The translations under genes were made by a program, and so were the position numbers. The notes under the pieces were generated by a model that made no database searches, was not told the origin of the DNA, and saw nothing but the letters and a program-made list of their open reading frames with translations. From positions 113,135-177,134 of the forward strand of contig RCAB01000095.1 of the NCBI GenBank assembly GCA_003640385.1: a stretch of DNA of 64,000 nt. Reading direction: 5' to 3'. Below are positions 1-12,366 of the stretch, piece after piece. Every line of letters starts with the position of its first letter. The first letter of the stretch is position 1. This stretch comes from Setaria digitata (Eukaryota > Nematoda > Chromadorea > Rhabditida > Setariidae).

Positions 1-143
1 TTGCAAAATACTCCAACGGATAAATTGCCTCATATAATCTTGTCGAAATTCGGTAAAATTCTAATTATCTTTTTAGTAGCATTTGATATTCTGAAGTACA
101 AAAATAATTTCAAGCAATAAAAGAATCTGAATTTGCTTTGTTA

Positions 144-1322
144 ATGATATCTGATAACAATAGCACTCTCAGGTTATCACAAGATAAAGCGATCCAGATG
201 ATGCCATTACCGCATAATATCGATCCCCCACGGAGCGCACTGGATTATTTGTTAAAAGCAACTTCCTGGACCAGGTTCATTAACTTTTTTTTCTTTATTT
301 TTCACTTCCTTTTTCCTAGAAATTTTATCGTCGAAATACTATAAGAAACTATCATCTAATTTTTAGGTCTTCCAATGAAACTGAAAATTCTAACGATAAA
401 GAAACAGCAAGTAGTGATCAATATGCAATAGATTCTCAAATCGCGGACACATTAACTCATTCACGACGACGATTTAGCTTAGGTGTATACTTCCAAATCC
501 CATTTAAAACTTTGGAAAAATGTTGAGTAATGAAAATTGCTGTGCTGATTAATTGTTAATTGTATGGATTATTGATTATCTTTTATCATAATCAATGTGG
601 AATAATTTTTTTTTTTGTTAAGGCGACTATTGGCATTTGCCGTTTCGTTCTACGCTATCAGCCCGTACATCACATGATTCGATAAACATTATCAGCGAAC
701 CCCATCACATTCTGGAAGATGTAACCGAGGAAAATGAGGATACCGTACATTCGCGAAGACTGCAGTCCCAGTTGAGCCACCCTCAAATACCATTTCCTAT
801 ATCATTTCCCACCGAAACAAAAGTAACTAAGGAAACTCCAAAGACACCGGAGGAGACTGCCAGTAAAATCTTGAAAGGTACAAACTCTTTAAAATATTAA
901 GCTAATAAGTAATTTTCACGGAAATGATAGAATGATAGAATATCAAGGAAATGACAATAAATTGATCAAGCAGGAGCCAATTGAACGATGACTTTTCTGT
1001 TCCTATTAAGTGATTTTAAGTTATTCCAAAACATTTAAAGCATTTCATGTAATTTCAGAATTAATGAGTATCTTTAATTAAGAATTTTGATGCTGCCTTT
1101 CCTCAGAAGAAATTTTTCTGCTGTGGATTGGTTATAGCATTAACCATCCTGAAATCTTAACAACTATGTATCCATCAGTTAAGGAGATATTATCATTTAT
1201 TTGCAGAAATTGATCCGCAAACTTTTATAGTCACTGAATTTAATAGAGAAGATTTGATGATACCTGAAATGGATGTTAAAGAAGATGGTAAGGAAGGTGA
1301 TGATAGAAGTAATAAATGGTAA
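144..1322 (+). CDS. Unrecognised disordered, Ser/Glu-rich protein
   Basis: Four exons join in phase: 144-274, 367-482, 623-877 and 1207-1322, giving 205 residues if the ATG at 144 is the start. An in-frame stop at 105-107 limits extension, but a weak acceptor at 113-114 would allow an upstream exon outside or near the window edge, so the 5' end is uncertain. The protein is hydrophilic, rich in Ser, Thr, Glu and Pro, with a basic HSRRRFSLG patch at the end of exon 2 that resembles a phosphorylation site, and an acidic tail (MDVKEDGKEGDDRSNKW). No signal peptide, membrane segment or known domain was recognised. The last exon could instead splice at the good donor GATG|GTAAGG near 1289 and continue, but no matching exon was found downstream. 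The gene call rests on four exact phase matches; the function is unknown. Confidence 0.55.
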
Positions 1323-4252
1323 ACCAATATTGATAACTTCATCAGTCCTGGAAATTGATTACTTCAATGATGTGCACATCTAGTGATATGTTACTACACA
1401 AAATATTTATCTTAGAAATCTCGGAAGCTTATTAGGGTTACAGGCTTTTCTCTAGTAGTTGTGGAATATAAAATAACTAAAATATTCGTGGGTTTGAAAT
1501 AATTGTTAATCGTCTCACATATTTTCCCTATTGTAAAAAGCATTCTTACTTTTTTTTCTAGAGTAAACTTCTAATAAAAATAATAAGTTCGTTAGCATTC
1601 CATAATCTTTGCAGTATTGTGATATTTGAAGTTCACTGTAACAAGATCTTTTCGCTGTGATATTTGAAAAAAGTTCAACAACAAAAAAATTTTAAAAGAA
1701 GCTTTTTTTTTTTTTAATTAAACAAATTGACTGCATTTAGCTGCTGAACTTCACTAACAGGTTATTTAGGTATAACAGAGTCAGCTGTCTGGCCATTTCT
1801 ATCACACATTCGGCTAATTAATTTTTCCATAATTAGACTACTAGATGTTTGCTTTGCTTGAGTCTTATGGATACAGGGCATGCATCTATGTTATTCCACT
1901 TAACGATGGATATTTTGTACTTAATAATAGTTCCAATTAATTTATTCACAGAAATATGATCTAATCGAGATATGCTGTGTGATAATTTGTGGCTTGTGTC
2001 TGATATAACTTTTTTACTTGTGATTGGAAATATCATTGCAATTTATAATGAACAGTGTATGATAAATTCTATAAAAGCATTCTATTAATTCCTTGCCTCG
2101 AAGTATCTTGTCAGTGTTAACACTTGTTTTATCCAAGATATGATTATATCGGAAGCCATAATTAATTATCTCCTCTTGTCCGTTAGCAGTCTAAATTCAT
2201 TGCTAACATTTAATGAACTAAATTATATTTTCTACTCTTCTTTCAAGCTCAGTCAAACATTTTATTCTAACGAAACTTCTATTTCTTTTCTACGACTTCT
2301 GCAAACACAAAATGAAATGAAACGCAAAAATATGCCATTCGTTAAGTAACAATACCTTCTCTGTTTAAACTTCGTTTCTTTTTTACTTCCTTGTTTTCTT
2401 CAATTAAACTAAATACACTGGAATATTTGCTACTAATCTTTAAGTTCAAAAATTAAGTATTTATTATTTTTCTAATTTTTAATTTATTTTCAACTTCATA
2501 CTAAAAAAGTAAATATCTTTGTTTTTTCCACGCAATCTTTTTTACGATCAATTCATATCCCATTCAAATCTTAGCAGATTTTTGCTTTGCCATCTCTTCC
2601 TGGATAATTTAAAATAGAGTAAATTATCGAAAAAGAGGAAAGCTAATTGTGCGGGACCTACAGCTAAGGCAATGGATTATTGAAGTCCATATCAGTTATA
2701 ATTAAATTGAACGAATGATAATCATAAGAAATGAAGGAACTTTTCTGCCTCGTTGAAGCATTTGTCGCCGACTTTTCCATCAAAGTTCACTTACGTCACG
2801 AATTTAAGCGTTTTTTCTCAATCTATGTTACATAGCCCATCCTGACATTTTGTTCTCACTTCATATCATCCTGTCCATTCATTTTTTCATTCCTTGTGGT
2901 TATCAATTAGTTTTCTACTTGTTATTATTGCCACCTATTATAAATGACTTCAGACTTTCCCGTATTACTTTCAATAAAAATAAATTTTTTCTCACACTTA
3001 GTGATAAAGAGAAATGAATAATGATGAAGATTATCTTCCAATCCAAGTGGAAAACCCAAACAAAGGTTGCTCCCATGTTTACCATGAATTTGAAAATTTA
3101 TGAGAAACTCTTAACTCCTTCCATAATAATGGATATTAAAACTTTTGTCTCGGTAGAATGATATTAAAATAAATTTAAGACGCCTCAAACTGGCCTATTT
3201 ATTGTGACATTTGTAATGTTTAATTCAGAGAACTATCAGCTGCGAACACATTATTTCCCACCACAAAATTTCACAAGCAAAAATCTAACATAATTGTAAT
3301 TATTTCCATCTGGATGGTGGGATGTGATCGTTGCAGGTCGTCTCTTGCGGAGTTGGTTCCTCAATGGCTGGTTCTCCGGGGTTTGGGGGGCACACATGCT
3401 AGTTAAGGTTCGTTGCGTAATCCATCATGTCTCCTGAGAGTTCTCGGTGGGATAGAGCGGGTTTTCATAGTATGGATGGGGCTTCTGAAGAATATAAGTT
3501 ACAAATGACAAATGTACTGTTTATCTGAAAAATTTTCCTCATTTCACTCATATTTTTTAGTCGACTTGTATCAGTGTGACACTTGAGCCTTTCAGTTCCC
3601 ATACATACTTTTGTCTTGTTCCAGGCCAGTGTTATGAGCTTTCTTTACGAGTAGTGAGTGGTATGTATTAATGATGCCGCATACTTTAATTTTAACATAT
3701 AACATGTGTTATATCTTTTGTCACTTCTCTGTAAGAGACTTCAAGAGAGTGACTGCTTGAATTTTTAGATGGAGTTGTTTAAACGTAGATTTTTGTGCTT
3801 GTGTTAGTTACAGGAAAAATTAGGGCTAAGTTTCGAGTTTGAAAAGGAGCGGTGGACTCTTAATGATATTTCACGAAAATATTTTTCCTAAATTTAATTT
3901 TATATAGTTGGATAGATGACTGCTTTTTTCTTCTAAGCAATAATGTCATGTTTTTGCTTTTTCTACATATAAAGTCTTCCCTTTCGTGTATTTAAATTAA
4001 TTGTTTCAAAAACTAACATCTTTCTCTTTGCCATTTCTTTATGTTCAAACTTCAGGATACTACTAACAAACAGATTGGTTTTAATTTGCGAGAGCAGCTT
4101 TCTCGTTCAATATATTTTATCTTTTTCCAATCATCAATATTTACTTACAAGCTGGAAACTATGAAACAATGATTGCAACATACTTAGTTTAATTATTGAT
4201 TGCTCAATTTCTTCTGTTTTTCATTCAAAAATAAAGGATACCAGTCATCAGC
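1323..4252. other. Intergenic region, no supported gene
   Basis: AT-rich DNA with many in-frame stops on both strands. The only compositional feature is a G-rich block around 3310-3480, described in findings. The segment 3560-4250 probably holds the promoter and 5' leader of the DESI-like gene, but no specific site can be named. Confidence 0.5.
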
Positions 4253-5732
4253 ATGGCACGTACTCCTGTAAGGTTGAATGTTTATGATATGGTAAGCTCC
4301 CTTTTTATCTTGTTAAAATAACTTTCGTTTTAACCGTCATATATGATTGGTTTTTAAAGTTCGTTGAGAAAAATAGTGCCCATTATGACCCATTACAACG
4401 AACAAAATTTAGTACTGATAGTGATGAGCATAGTATTCGTTAAGACTTTTAATAGACACACTGCAGTGTATTATATGTAGTAAGATCTTTCCTACTTTTT
4501 CCTATAAATTCAAATATCTAACAATTTAAATTTAATTGTTTTAGTATTAAATGTTTCAGTATTGGTTGAACGATTATGCCTCTAGCCTTGGATTTGGTGT
4601 ATATCATACAGGGATTGAAGTATATGGTGTTGGTAAGTTCTGCTTATGTTTTGGGATAGTACCTTATCTCGTATTTTAATTTTTCAATCAAAAGTTTTCC
4701 AAGAATAATTCAATTTTTGTAACCATTCTCCCAAAAAAGAAGTTCAAAGTATTTTTTGTCCCTTTTTTTATTTCAGAATATACTTACGGCGGTCATCCTT
4801 TTTCATTTTCGGGAATCTTTGAAAATTCACCGAAAGATGCAGAAGAGTTAGGCGAGAATTTCAAATTCAAGTAAGTCAGTAAAAGTTTCGTTTTTGTTTA
4901 ACATCTACGGCTTATGAATGCTAGCTTTTTTTCGATCATATTATAATTATTAACTTATAATTTATAACTTAATTTGTAACTTAATGACTTACCTAATTAG
5001 AGCTCTTGATAAAATTTTTGACAGTAAATGCGTTCATGAAAAGTATCCTTTCTGGCAGTGAATATGTTTAGGGAAAGTATCCTTATTGGAGAGACTGACT
5101 TCACTGCTGCTGATGTACGACATCTCATTCAGATGTTAGGAAGTGAATACAGAGGCGACAAATATCATTTAATTTCAAAGAATTGCAACCATTTCACAGC
5201 TGCTTTAGCTAAGGTATGCGAGAAGTGATTCAATTTTTTTTAATGGATAACATGACAAAATAGCTCAGAGCTGCCAAAAAATTGCTGGGATTTTGTATAA
5301 AACAGAAATGGAAGGTTCTGAATCAAAAGCCATGGCTTAATGGAACATTTATAGGAGTGGCTACCGTTTGCCGTTTGAATTTTTCTGTGTTGGCTGAACT
5401 TTTAGATAATTGACTAATCTGTAGTTTTATAGCTAAAGATGCTGTTTTATTTTCAGACACTAACGGGGAAAGATATACCGTCGTGGATAAATCGGCTTGC
5501 TACTGTTTCAAGTTCGATACCATTTTTGGAGCGCTGTTTACCACGTGAATGGTTGACCCCAGTTGCTTTGCAGCAAAGCTTGGAAGAAAGGCGAAGAAGT
5601 GGGGATTACACTTCAGCATGCATTGAGCGTGATCAGGAAGCAGCTGAACAATCAAGCAGCAGCTGCAGTGGAAGACGTGCCAGCTTGCCTCTTAGTGGCA
5701 GCATCGGTCAGCTGTCTTCTTGCATGCTTTAA
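4253..5732 (+). CDS. DESI/PPPDE-family deubiquitinating/deSUMOylating cysteine peptidase
   Basis: Five exons (4253-4291, 4560-4632, 4777-4870, 5072-5213, 5457-5732) join in phase into 207 residues. The N-terminal part reads as a PPPDE domain: RLNVYDM, then [11 protein letters not shown] with the catalytic His, [15 protein letters not shown], and near residue 110 SKNCNHFT with the catalytic Cys. This is the His-Cys dyad of DESI1/DESI2 proteins. The stretch [16 protein letters not shown] matches the region after the peptidase core in DESI2-type proteins, so DESI2-like is favoured. Known family activity is isopeptidase action on SUMO or ubiquitin in cytosol or nucleus; the activity here is inferred. 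The C-terminal 50 residues are Ser- and Arg-rich and appear disordered. The ATG at 4253 is the first in-frame start and encodes [14 protein letters not shown] possible alternative last exon lies at 6485-6693. Confidence 0.92.
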
Positions 5733-6484
5733 ATTTTTTTGTTCTCTTTCTACTCTCTTCTTTTGAAAAGTCCACAAAAGCTTGTAGAATTGCTGCGAGA
5801 GATCATTCTTTTTCCTGGGAAATTCAAGTTCCAAGTACTGGCAACAAATCGAGATGCTGCTCAGCTAAATATGTTTTCCTCTTGTATTGTACATGATGGG
5901 TGTCGGTGGCTTTGTATGCAATGCAGATCATTGATATCATATCAAGTTGTAGACTGTAGCTTTGGTTTCACAGTTTTAGTTCCTTTCCTTACTTCTCTTC
6001 TCCTTTACATTTGAAGTATTTTTTTTTTTATATATATTTTGTCAATTCAAAGTTATAGTTATAAGTATATGCTAAAAATTCACTGAATGATTTTCAGTGT
6101 AATTGTTTTACTAGTTTTTTTTAAAGTATGTTATGAGGTATGAAATGAACTTCATCAATAACCTATGAATTTATTTTAATGTAGTGAGGCGTGTTGTTAA
6201 CATCTCGTGATAGTTGCTGACGGATTTAAGCACTGTATTAGCTGGTATTTCTATATTTCTAAATGCTGCTGTTTCCCATGAAATTCTTATTTCAGTGGAT
6301 GGATTTTAAATGAGTTGGTCTTGCAGTAGTGAGAATTCATTATATATTCGCAAATATGTGTCATAGTATATCATTTTTATTCATCGTCATGTTTACCAGT
6401 GCTATCGACGTTTACTGATAAATCACTCCCTAAAACATCTGAAATTTTAGTTTCAAATTATGATTTTAAATATAAGTATTACAG

Positions 6485-6693
6485 GAGCAAAATTGTCAGC
6501 TGGGTTAACAACAAATTGTTCAGCCTCAACAAATCTTCTGAATACTTCAACAGAAGTGGTCCGCTCCTTAAGTCCGGTACCACATTTATCAAAAATTTGG
6601 AATTCAATCAAGAATTTTACTACTGACAGTACGCAGTCAGCAACAGCTGTTTCTTCTTCATCTTCTAGCTCTCGATCAGTTCGTGGAAAATAA
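6485..6693 (+). other. Candidate alternative last exon of the DESI-like gene
   Basis: After an ATTACAG acceptor the frame entering at phase 1 is open to a stop at 6691-6693. It encodes about 69 residues rich in Ser, Thr and Asn, including LTTNCSAS and a run of seven Ser before RSVRGK. The composition matches the disordered tails of DESI2-like proteins. Phase-1 donors exist within the main last exon of the upstream gene, for example near 5600, but they are weak. A second overlapping frame is also open for 75 codons, so this could be plain 3' UTR. Confidence 0.3.
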
Positions 6694-6915
6694 GAGCAAA
6701 TAATTACTCTTCCATTTGAAAGCCTTACAATTATATCACTTTTTTCCTTTAACTAATGAATTTATGCATAACATTTTTTTGCAGCTTTGGTACTACATTG
6801 ACTTCTGCTGTGAAAATGTATTTGTTTTACTAATTTTTTTAAACGTGTTATGAGATAAAAGTGAAATATTTTAAATCAGGTCTCACTTTTACTTTACATG
6901 TTCGAAAGTTACATC

Positions 6916-6961
6916 AAATTCAGTCTAAAAGACGGTTGTAACCGTCTTTTAGACTGAATTT
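6916..6961. repeat. Perfect 22-bp inverted repeat with a 2-nt spacer
   Basis: The left arm 6916-6937 is the exact reverse complement of 6940-6961, separated by GT. The core reads GTCTAAAAGACGGTT followed by its mirror. The arms are not as AT-simple as the surroundings, so chance is unlikely. Confidence 0.9.
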
Positions 6962-8170
6962 TAGTTTATCATGATATATAGCATGTCATGATTGTTTTTA
7001 TTTACACTATTCTGTTTCCGTTTCTTTTTTCTATTTACTAGAAAATTCTACTTTTCCTCTTTTAATTTTCTTGTAAAGTGAAATTATGAATTATTTCAGT
7101 TTTTCAAGTTGCTGCTTTCATGCAGTGCCTTTCAGCTTTGCCTTAATTCGTTTCTCAACTGTCTTTTTACTTTATTGTAGCTTCTTTGAACTTTCCAGTG
7201 GATCATGTTTTTCCGAACGTAAACTTTTCTTTAAAAAAAAATGTAAAAATACTTTTTTTTTTAGATAATTAGCAATAAAAATACAATTATTGGTTTTCCT
7301 AGATTTGCTTTCTGAATTACTGTTTCACTCATCTCCATAATTATCAGATTTTTTTCCGACTCACTGTGCTTTTTGTGCTCTTGATCCACTTCTTTTCCCT
7401 TCCAATTTGGCTTGTTTCTTCCTCTCAGTTTGAATTAAACACATTATTTTAATGTACTGAGCATAATTGCTAGATCCTCCAGTTTATTGCCTCTTCGTCT
7501 CTTCGTCCATTTGCTTTGTTTTCTCTGCTCTCATCAGAGAAAATTTTTAGAATTTGTGAATTATTTCATTTTACTTTCTTCACACAAATTTTTTTGAACC
7601 ATTTGAAGTTTTGTTTGTATTGCATTTACTGGAATTTTTCAAATTCGATTTTGAAATTCCAAGCAGATATGAGTATTCCGGATTTGATTTAAGTGATTAT
7701 AATTAGAAGCTATATCATAGTGTATTCCATTAATCGTTATGCTGCAAATTATTGAAAGAGCAGGAATGCAATCGTGATATATTGAGAGTTTCCCTTTTCA
7801 TTTAGTTATTACTCTTTAAAAAAAAATTTTTTTCCTGTCATATGTATAAAAAGCAAAGATTGAATTAAACAGATGAGATGGTGCATATCTGTTGGAAATA
7901 CATGAACCTGCTATTATATGAACATATCAGGGCGTAATATGGCTCAGTATTGGTTTTGGATACAGAATTCATAAAAAGAATTCAGTCTTCTCAAAATATA
8001 CCTTATCCACGAGTATTTAAATATGTATATGTACTTTGTATACTGTGCCACTGTAATATCTATTAAATGCCTTATATAAAAATTCCATTCTCTTTTTATG
8101 CCTACATTTGAGTTAGAGATAAATACCTTTGTCCTTCAGGTAATCTCCTATTAGACAGGGGAATAAGTGG

Positions 8171-8593
8171 CAGTATAAGTCTGAAGCCTTTTCTTTTAAA
8201 ACTTTTTAAAGTAGTCCTAGTCCTTAATTAATGCGGAGGCTAGGAAGTTGGAATGAGCATTTTTAAAAAGTAAGAAACGAAAAATGCAGTGGTCAGGCAA
8301 TACTGTTCGGTACTTGTTGCTTTGCTTTTAAATAAAGCAAATTTTTTCCAGATTTAAAATTTCTTGTCAAAATTTTTTTTTNCAGTATAAGTCTGAAGCC
8401 TTTTCTTTTAAAACTTTTTAAAATACTCCTAGTCCTTAATTAGTGCGGAGGCTAGGAAGTTAGAATGAGTATTTTTAAAAAGTAAGAAACGAAAAATGCA
8501 GTGGTCGGGCAATACTGTTCGGTACTTGTTGCTTTGCTATTAAATAAAGCAAATTTTTTCCAGATTTAAAATTTCTTGTCAAAATTTTTTTTT
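8171..8593. repeat. Direct duplication of about 211 bp across a single N
   Basis: The segment 8171-8381 is repeated at 8383-8593, starting CAGTATAAGTCTGAAGCC in both copies, with only a few substitutions (for example GTTGGAATGAGCAT against GTTAGAATGAGTAT). One N at 8382 lies exactly between the copies. Probably an assembly join of two allelic contig ends. Confidence 0.85.
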
Positions 8594-8982
8594 TCAGATT
8601 TAAATGAATCACTACTATTACACACCTGGATGGTGTGATAATTAGAATTTTGCTTTCTACAGCTTGGCAGCTAATTGATTAGGATTAGAGAAAAGATAAA
8701 GGGGCCACAGGCATTGATGAATGGTTCTGATAAAATTTTGTTATCTTCAGTTCTGTAGCTGTGAAATTTGAATAGTGAGTAAAATTAATGGTGTGAAATA
8801 AAGTTTCATAGTTATGTATGTTTACCTATTTGCTTGAATTTGCATATTCTCAACACTGCGAAAGAAACAACTGCAACGCGACTAAGATAATACATATTTG
8901 TGGCTCAGTGGATTTTAAATTAAATTCCATTGTTTCAGTATTGCCAAGTGCTGTCAACTTTCTGGTCGTATGTTATCGTAAA

Positions 8983-11818
8983 ATGATCACTATAGGACGT
9001 TGTGTTGAACAATGTGATCGAAAATTTGAACAGTTTGGCTATTTCGAACCTGCATTACACTATCTGGTTGGTGTTGTAGCTGGTAAGCTATCATTCATTA
9101 AAATCTCTCATATTTTTAACTTTGCTTACATATCTTATTCACTACTTGCTAAACTTTGATTTTACAATGAAACAGTTTTGGAGTCCTATTTATAGTTGCC
9201 TTTTCTTCACAATTTACGAATTGCGCTACTTATAATGCTAATGACTTTCTGAAATTCTAGTTTTAAACATAGAATTCTAATAAAGTCGAAGAAAGCTAGT
9301 AATAGAAAGTTAGTAGGAAAATGTAGAAAAGCGTAGAAATGTAGAAAGTTTCTGTGGATCTTCATCTTTTTTTTTTTTGCATTTGTCAGAAAAAAAGAAT
9401 GTGCTATTTTTTGTTTTGAACTGTCTGGTATAATCACATTATCATTTCACTGCTATAATAAAACTCTAAAGGAGCAACCGGTGTGGTAACGGGTCACCCG
9501 TTGGATACGATTAGGATACGACAACAAACTGAATCTCAAAGTGTATATCGTTGTTGTACATCAATTATCCAAAATGAAGGCACTTTGGGATTTTTTAAAG
9601 GTAAAAATTTGTTTCCATAAACAACTTTTAAAAGATACTGCTATAATTCTCTGATTCTTTTCTAAATAATGTTGCATAAAAAAAATGTTATTCATATCTG
9701 GTTAGATATTTTTATCATTTTGAAATTTTCGATCCTTCTTCAAAGTGATAAAAAATAGTGACACACTTTTGCACTGAAATTTTTCAAATAAAATTTCTTT
9801 TCAGGTGGAATGAACAAATGGGTAGGGAAAAGTGAGGGAATCAGTATAGAAACTAAATATAGTAGGGTGGAAGGAAGCTATCCTTGTCATCTGATATCAT
9901 CATGCTTAAAAATGGATTCTAGTCGTAAGAAGCTCTAAAATCAGGCAAGCACTTGTTCCAACCTAACAGTGCATCATTTTATGAGAATTTATTTAAGCAC
10001 GCGACTTCATTTTAAATATACTGCAACTCCGCAGTATATTTAAAATGATATATCCTTGAAGAGCTTGCTTATCTACAAATCCCAAATCGGTTTCTATGCA
10101 TCTTGTAGATGATTTCCAGGAATGTCAAGTCCATTGATAAGTTTCACAGCTATTCACGCTATAGCATTCGGTGTCTACGCTAATACTATGAAACTTTTCG
10201 AAAGTAATCACAATTTATTGGGATCATTCGTTGCTGGTAATGCCGCTGGTATTGCACAGTGTAGCATATGCACTCCCTCGGACTTGCTGAAAATAAAATT
10301 ACAACTACAAGTATTTTATTAATTAAATAATTCTCGAAAGAAGAAAGTAATTTCTAAGAAAAATGTAACAATTAAAGTAAATTCGTTGATTCTGAACTTC
10401 ACCAAGATAACTGAATACATTTACGTCCAATTTTCCTCTTCAGAGATACTCGTTAACATCTCCTTCTTTTCAGTACTTAATATAGCCCCATCATCATAAT
10501 GAAATGAATTAGCTTGCCATTACGGAAAATTTTCTCATTGCCCTGTAAAATGTATCAGAGTTCAATTTCATCTTTTTAGAGAAATAAAAAACAAGGATTA
10601 TATTCCTCGTCATATGACTGTGCTCGCAAAATGATAAAGCAGCACGGATTTTTGTCGATATTTAAGTAAGTCAAAGATTTGCATAGTGAAGGTTATTGAT
10701 TTGTTTTTGCTAATGATTAGTAATTTCTCTTTAAATTATTAAAATTCTTTCCGAGGAACGTTTTTTTAAGGGGAACATGGATTACGATCGCTCGTGATGG
10801 TCCCGGATATGGCATGTGGTTTGTTACCTATGAATTCTGTACGCAGAAATTGAGCAAAGATGGTACTGCTCCTTCATTAACTACATGGCAATTACTGTTG
10901 GCTGGAAGTTAGACTTATTGTTATTGACATTTTAATTTCACTCTGCAAAATGAGGAGAAAAGACGAGATCCGAAGTTACTAGACAACCAATATGTTTCCT
11001 TCTTTTATAGTCTATAATTTTACAGTTTATGATGGTAATTTATTCATCCTGCGGTTGGTACTTTTTTCTCTAGTTCTGGTTTCAGGTGTTGCAGGTGTCA
11101 TCTCTTGGATATGTAATTATCCCTTGGATGTGATAAAAACTAGATTTCAAGCGGATGACAATTTTCATTCATATAAACAAGTTTGTCAGGATATTATGCG
11201 AACTGGTGGCACCAAAAGTTTCTTCGCAGGCATTTCTGCTACAATTCTACGGTATGTTCGCAACCATATACTTAATAATTAACACTGAGAGGACCATTAG
11301 AAATGATGTTCTTAAACTTCCAACGAGTTTTCGGAATCTTTAGATTTGAAAATTTAATAAAATTTTACGATTATGATATAATAATAGGTGGGCATCTACT
11401 GGTTACCTGGCTATATGCCGTTCTTCTGTACATATACACGATAGGTTCAGTATGTATATTCAAAATCTTCAGAATAAAAAAGCTTTGGAAATCAGACACC
11501 GATATCAAACAGTTGTTTTCATTGGAACTTTCATAACCAAATACACCTTTGAAAAGATTATTTAAAACTAATTTAAAAAAAATTATAACACTTAATAAAT
11601 AGTCAGCTGAGATCAATAACAGAAGAGTTGCTAATTATGGAAGATTGTATTTTTTTTTTTTATTTAAATCTGTCTATCGCTTCCTCATTCTCTTTTCACG
11701 TCATTATCCATTCACTTTTAGTGCAATACCAACAAATGCATTTATATTTTTTGCTGCCGAATGGTCCTACCGTATGCTACATACAATCAGTGGATGGAAT
11801 CTTCAGAAGAAGTCTTAA
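8983..11818 (+). CDS. SLC25-family mitochondrial carrier
   Basis: Seven exons (8983-9082, 9472-9600, 10120-10310, 10580-10665, 10771-10907, 11086-11251, 11722-11818) join in phase into 301 residues, the usual carrier length. All three tripartite repeats show the carrier signature: HPLDTIRIRQQ in repeat 1, TPSDLLKIKLQLQ in repeat 2, and YPLDVIKTRFQ in repeat 3. Each is preceded by a small-residue helix such as LVGVVAGATGVV or LLLAGSVAGVISW. Such proteins exchange metabolites across the inner mitochondrial membrane. The layout resembles the carnitine/ornithine-type and SLC25A45/47/48-like branch, but the substrate cannot be named from sequence alone. The start at 8983 was chosen because a TTTCAG acceptor ends at 8939 with no coding exon needed upstream; the same frame is open back to an ATG at 8818, so a longer N-terminus is possible. 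Exon 5 leaves through GGAA|GTTAGA. Confidence 0.93.
10008..10047. repeat. 17-bp perfect inverted repeat inside a carrier intron
   Basis: Arms 10008-10024 and 10031-10047 are exact reverse complements around the spacer AACTCC. It lies in intron 2 of the carrier gene. The arms are mostly AT but include ACTGC/GCAGT. It could form a hairpin in the pre-mRNA. Confidence 0.85.
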
Positions 11819-12284
11819 GATTGAAATGAAAAGCAGAGGAAATGTATTATACCTTTTCTGAACCTAATTGTAAAAAGTATAATTTCATCATCAGTTTGTG
11901 TTTCCACACATTGCATCAGGCTATGAACCTCTTCAGATGAGTAGCAAGCATCGTAAATGTTCACAGATTATAATATGACTGAGTTGTATGGATTTACTGA
12001 TATTGTAGCTATTCTGTATCACAACCATAACACATTTCAGTCTTGGAAATTATCTTTTCATGTTACGAGTGCTTGTAATGAGCTCCTTTGCTTAACGAGG
12101 ACATGAAGTTTCTTCCATCGAGCTTATGCAACCTGTAATCCTGAAGAATCCACTAGGACATTATTGCTAGTCTTTCACTTCTCTTGTCTCTAGACTCATT
12201 GAGTTTTGTCGGCGAATCTGTGTCATACGGTCTTCAATCAACTTTTGTGACAGTTGAAGAAAGTATCGTTTTGTGTGATCAGTA
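11819..12284. other. Spacer between carrier gene and tRNA
   Basis: Presumed 3' UTR of the carrier followed by spacer. No other gene is supported. Confidence 0.5.
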
Positions 12285-12366
12285 GGCGAGATGGCCGAGC
12301 GGTCTAAGGCGCTGGTTTAAGGCACCAGTCTCTTCGGAGGCGTGGGTTCGAATCCCACTCTCGTCA
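12285..12366 (+). tRNA. tRNA-Leu (anticodon AAG)
   Basis: An 82-nt class II tRNA. The acceptor stem pairs GGCGAGA with TCTCGTC (one G-U) and A is the discriminator base. The A box reads TGGCCGAGCGG and the B box GGTTCGAATCC. The anticodon stem CTGGT/ACCAG encloses the loop TTAAGGC, giving anticodon AAG for CTT codons. The long variable arm TCTCTTCGGAGG is typical of tRNA-Leu. No intron. A TTTT run about 10 nt downstream can serve as the RNA polymerase III terminator. Confidence 0.96.

Larger units (their letters stand above)
5733..8982. other. 3' flank and intergenic region
   Basis: This holds the probable 3' UTR of the DESI-like gene, a candidate alternative last exon (6485-6693), a 46-nt perfect palindrome (6916-6961) and a direct duplication around the N at 8382. 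The short open frames at 7086 and elsewhere are low-complexity Phe/Ser-rich AT sequence and were not accepted. A TTTCAG acceptor ending near 8939 precedes the carrier start codon and may be its trans-splice site. Confidence 0.5.
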
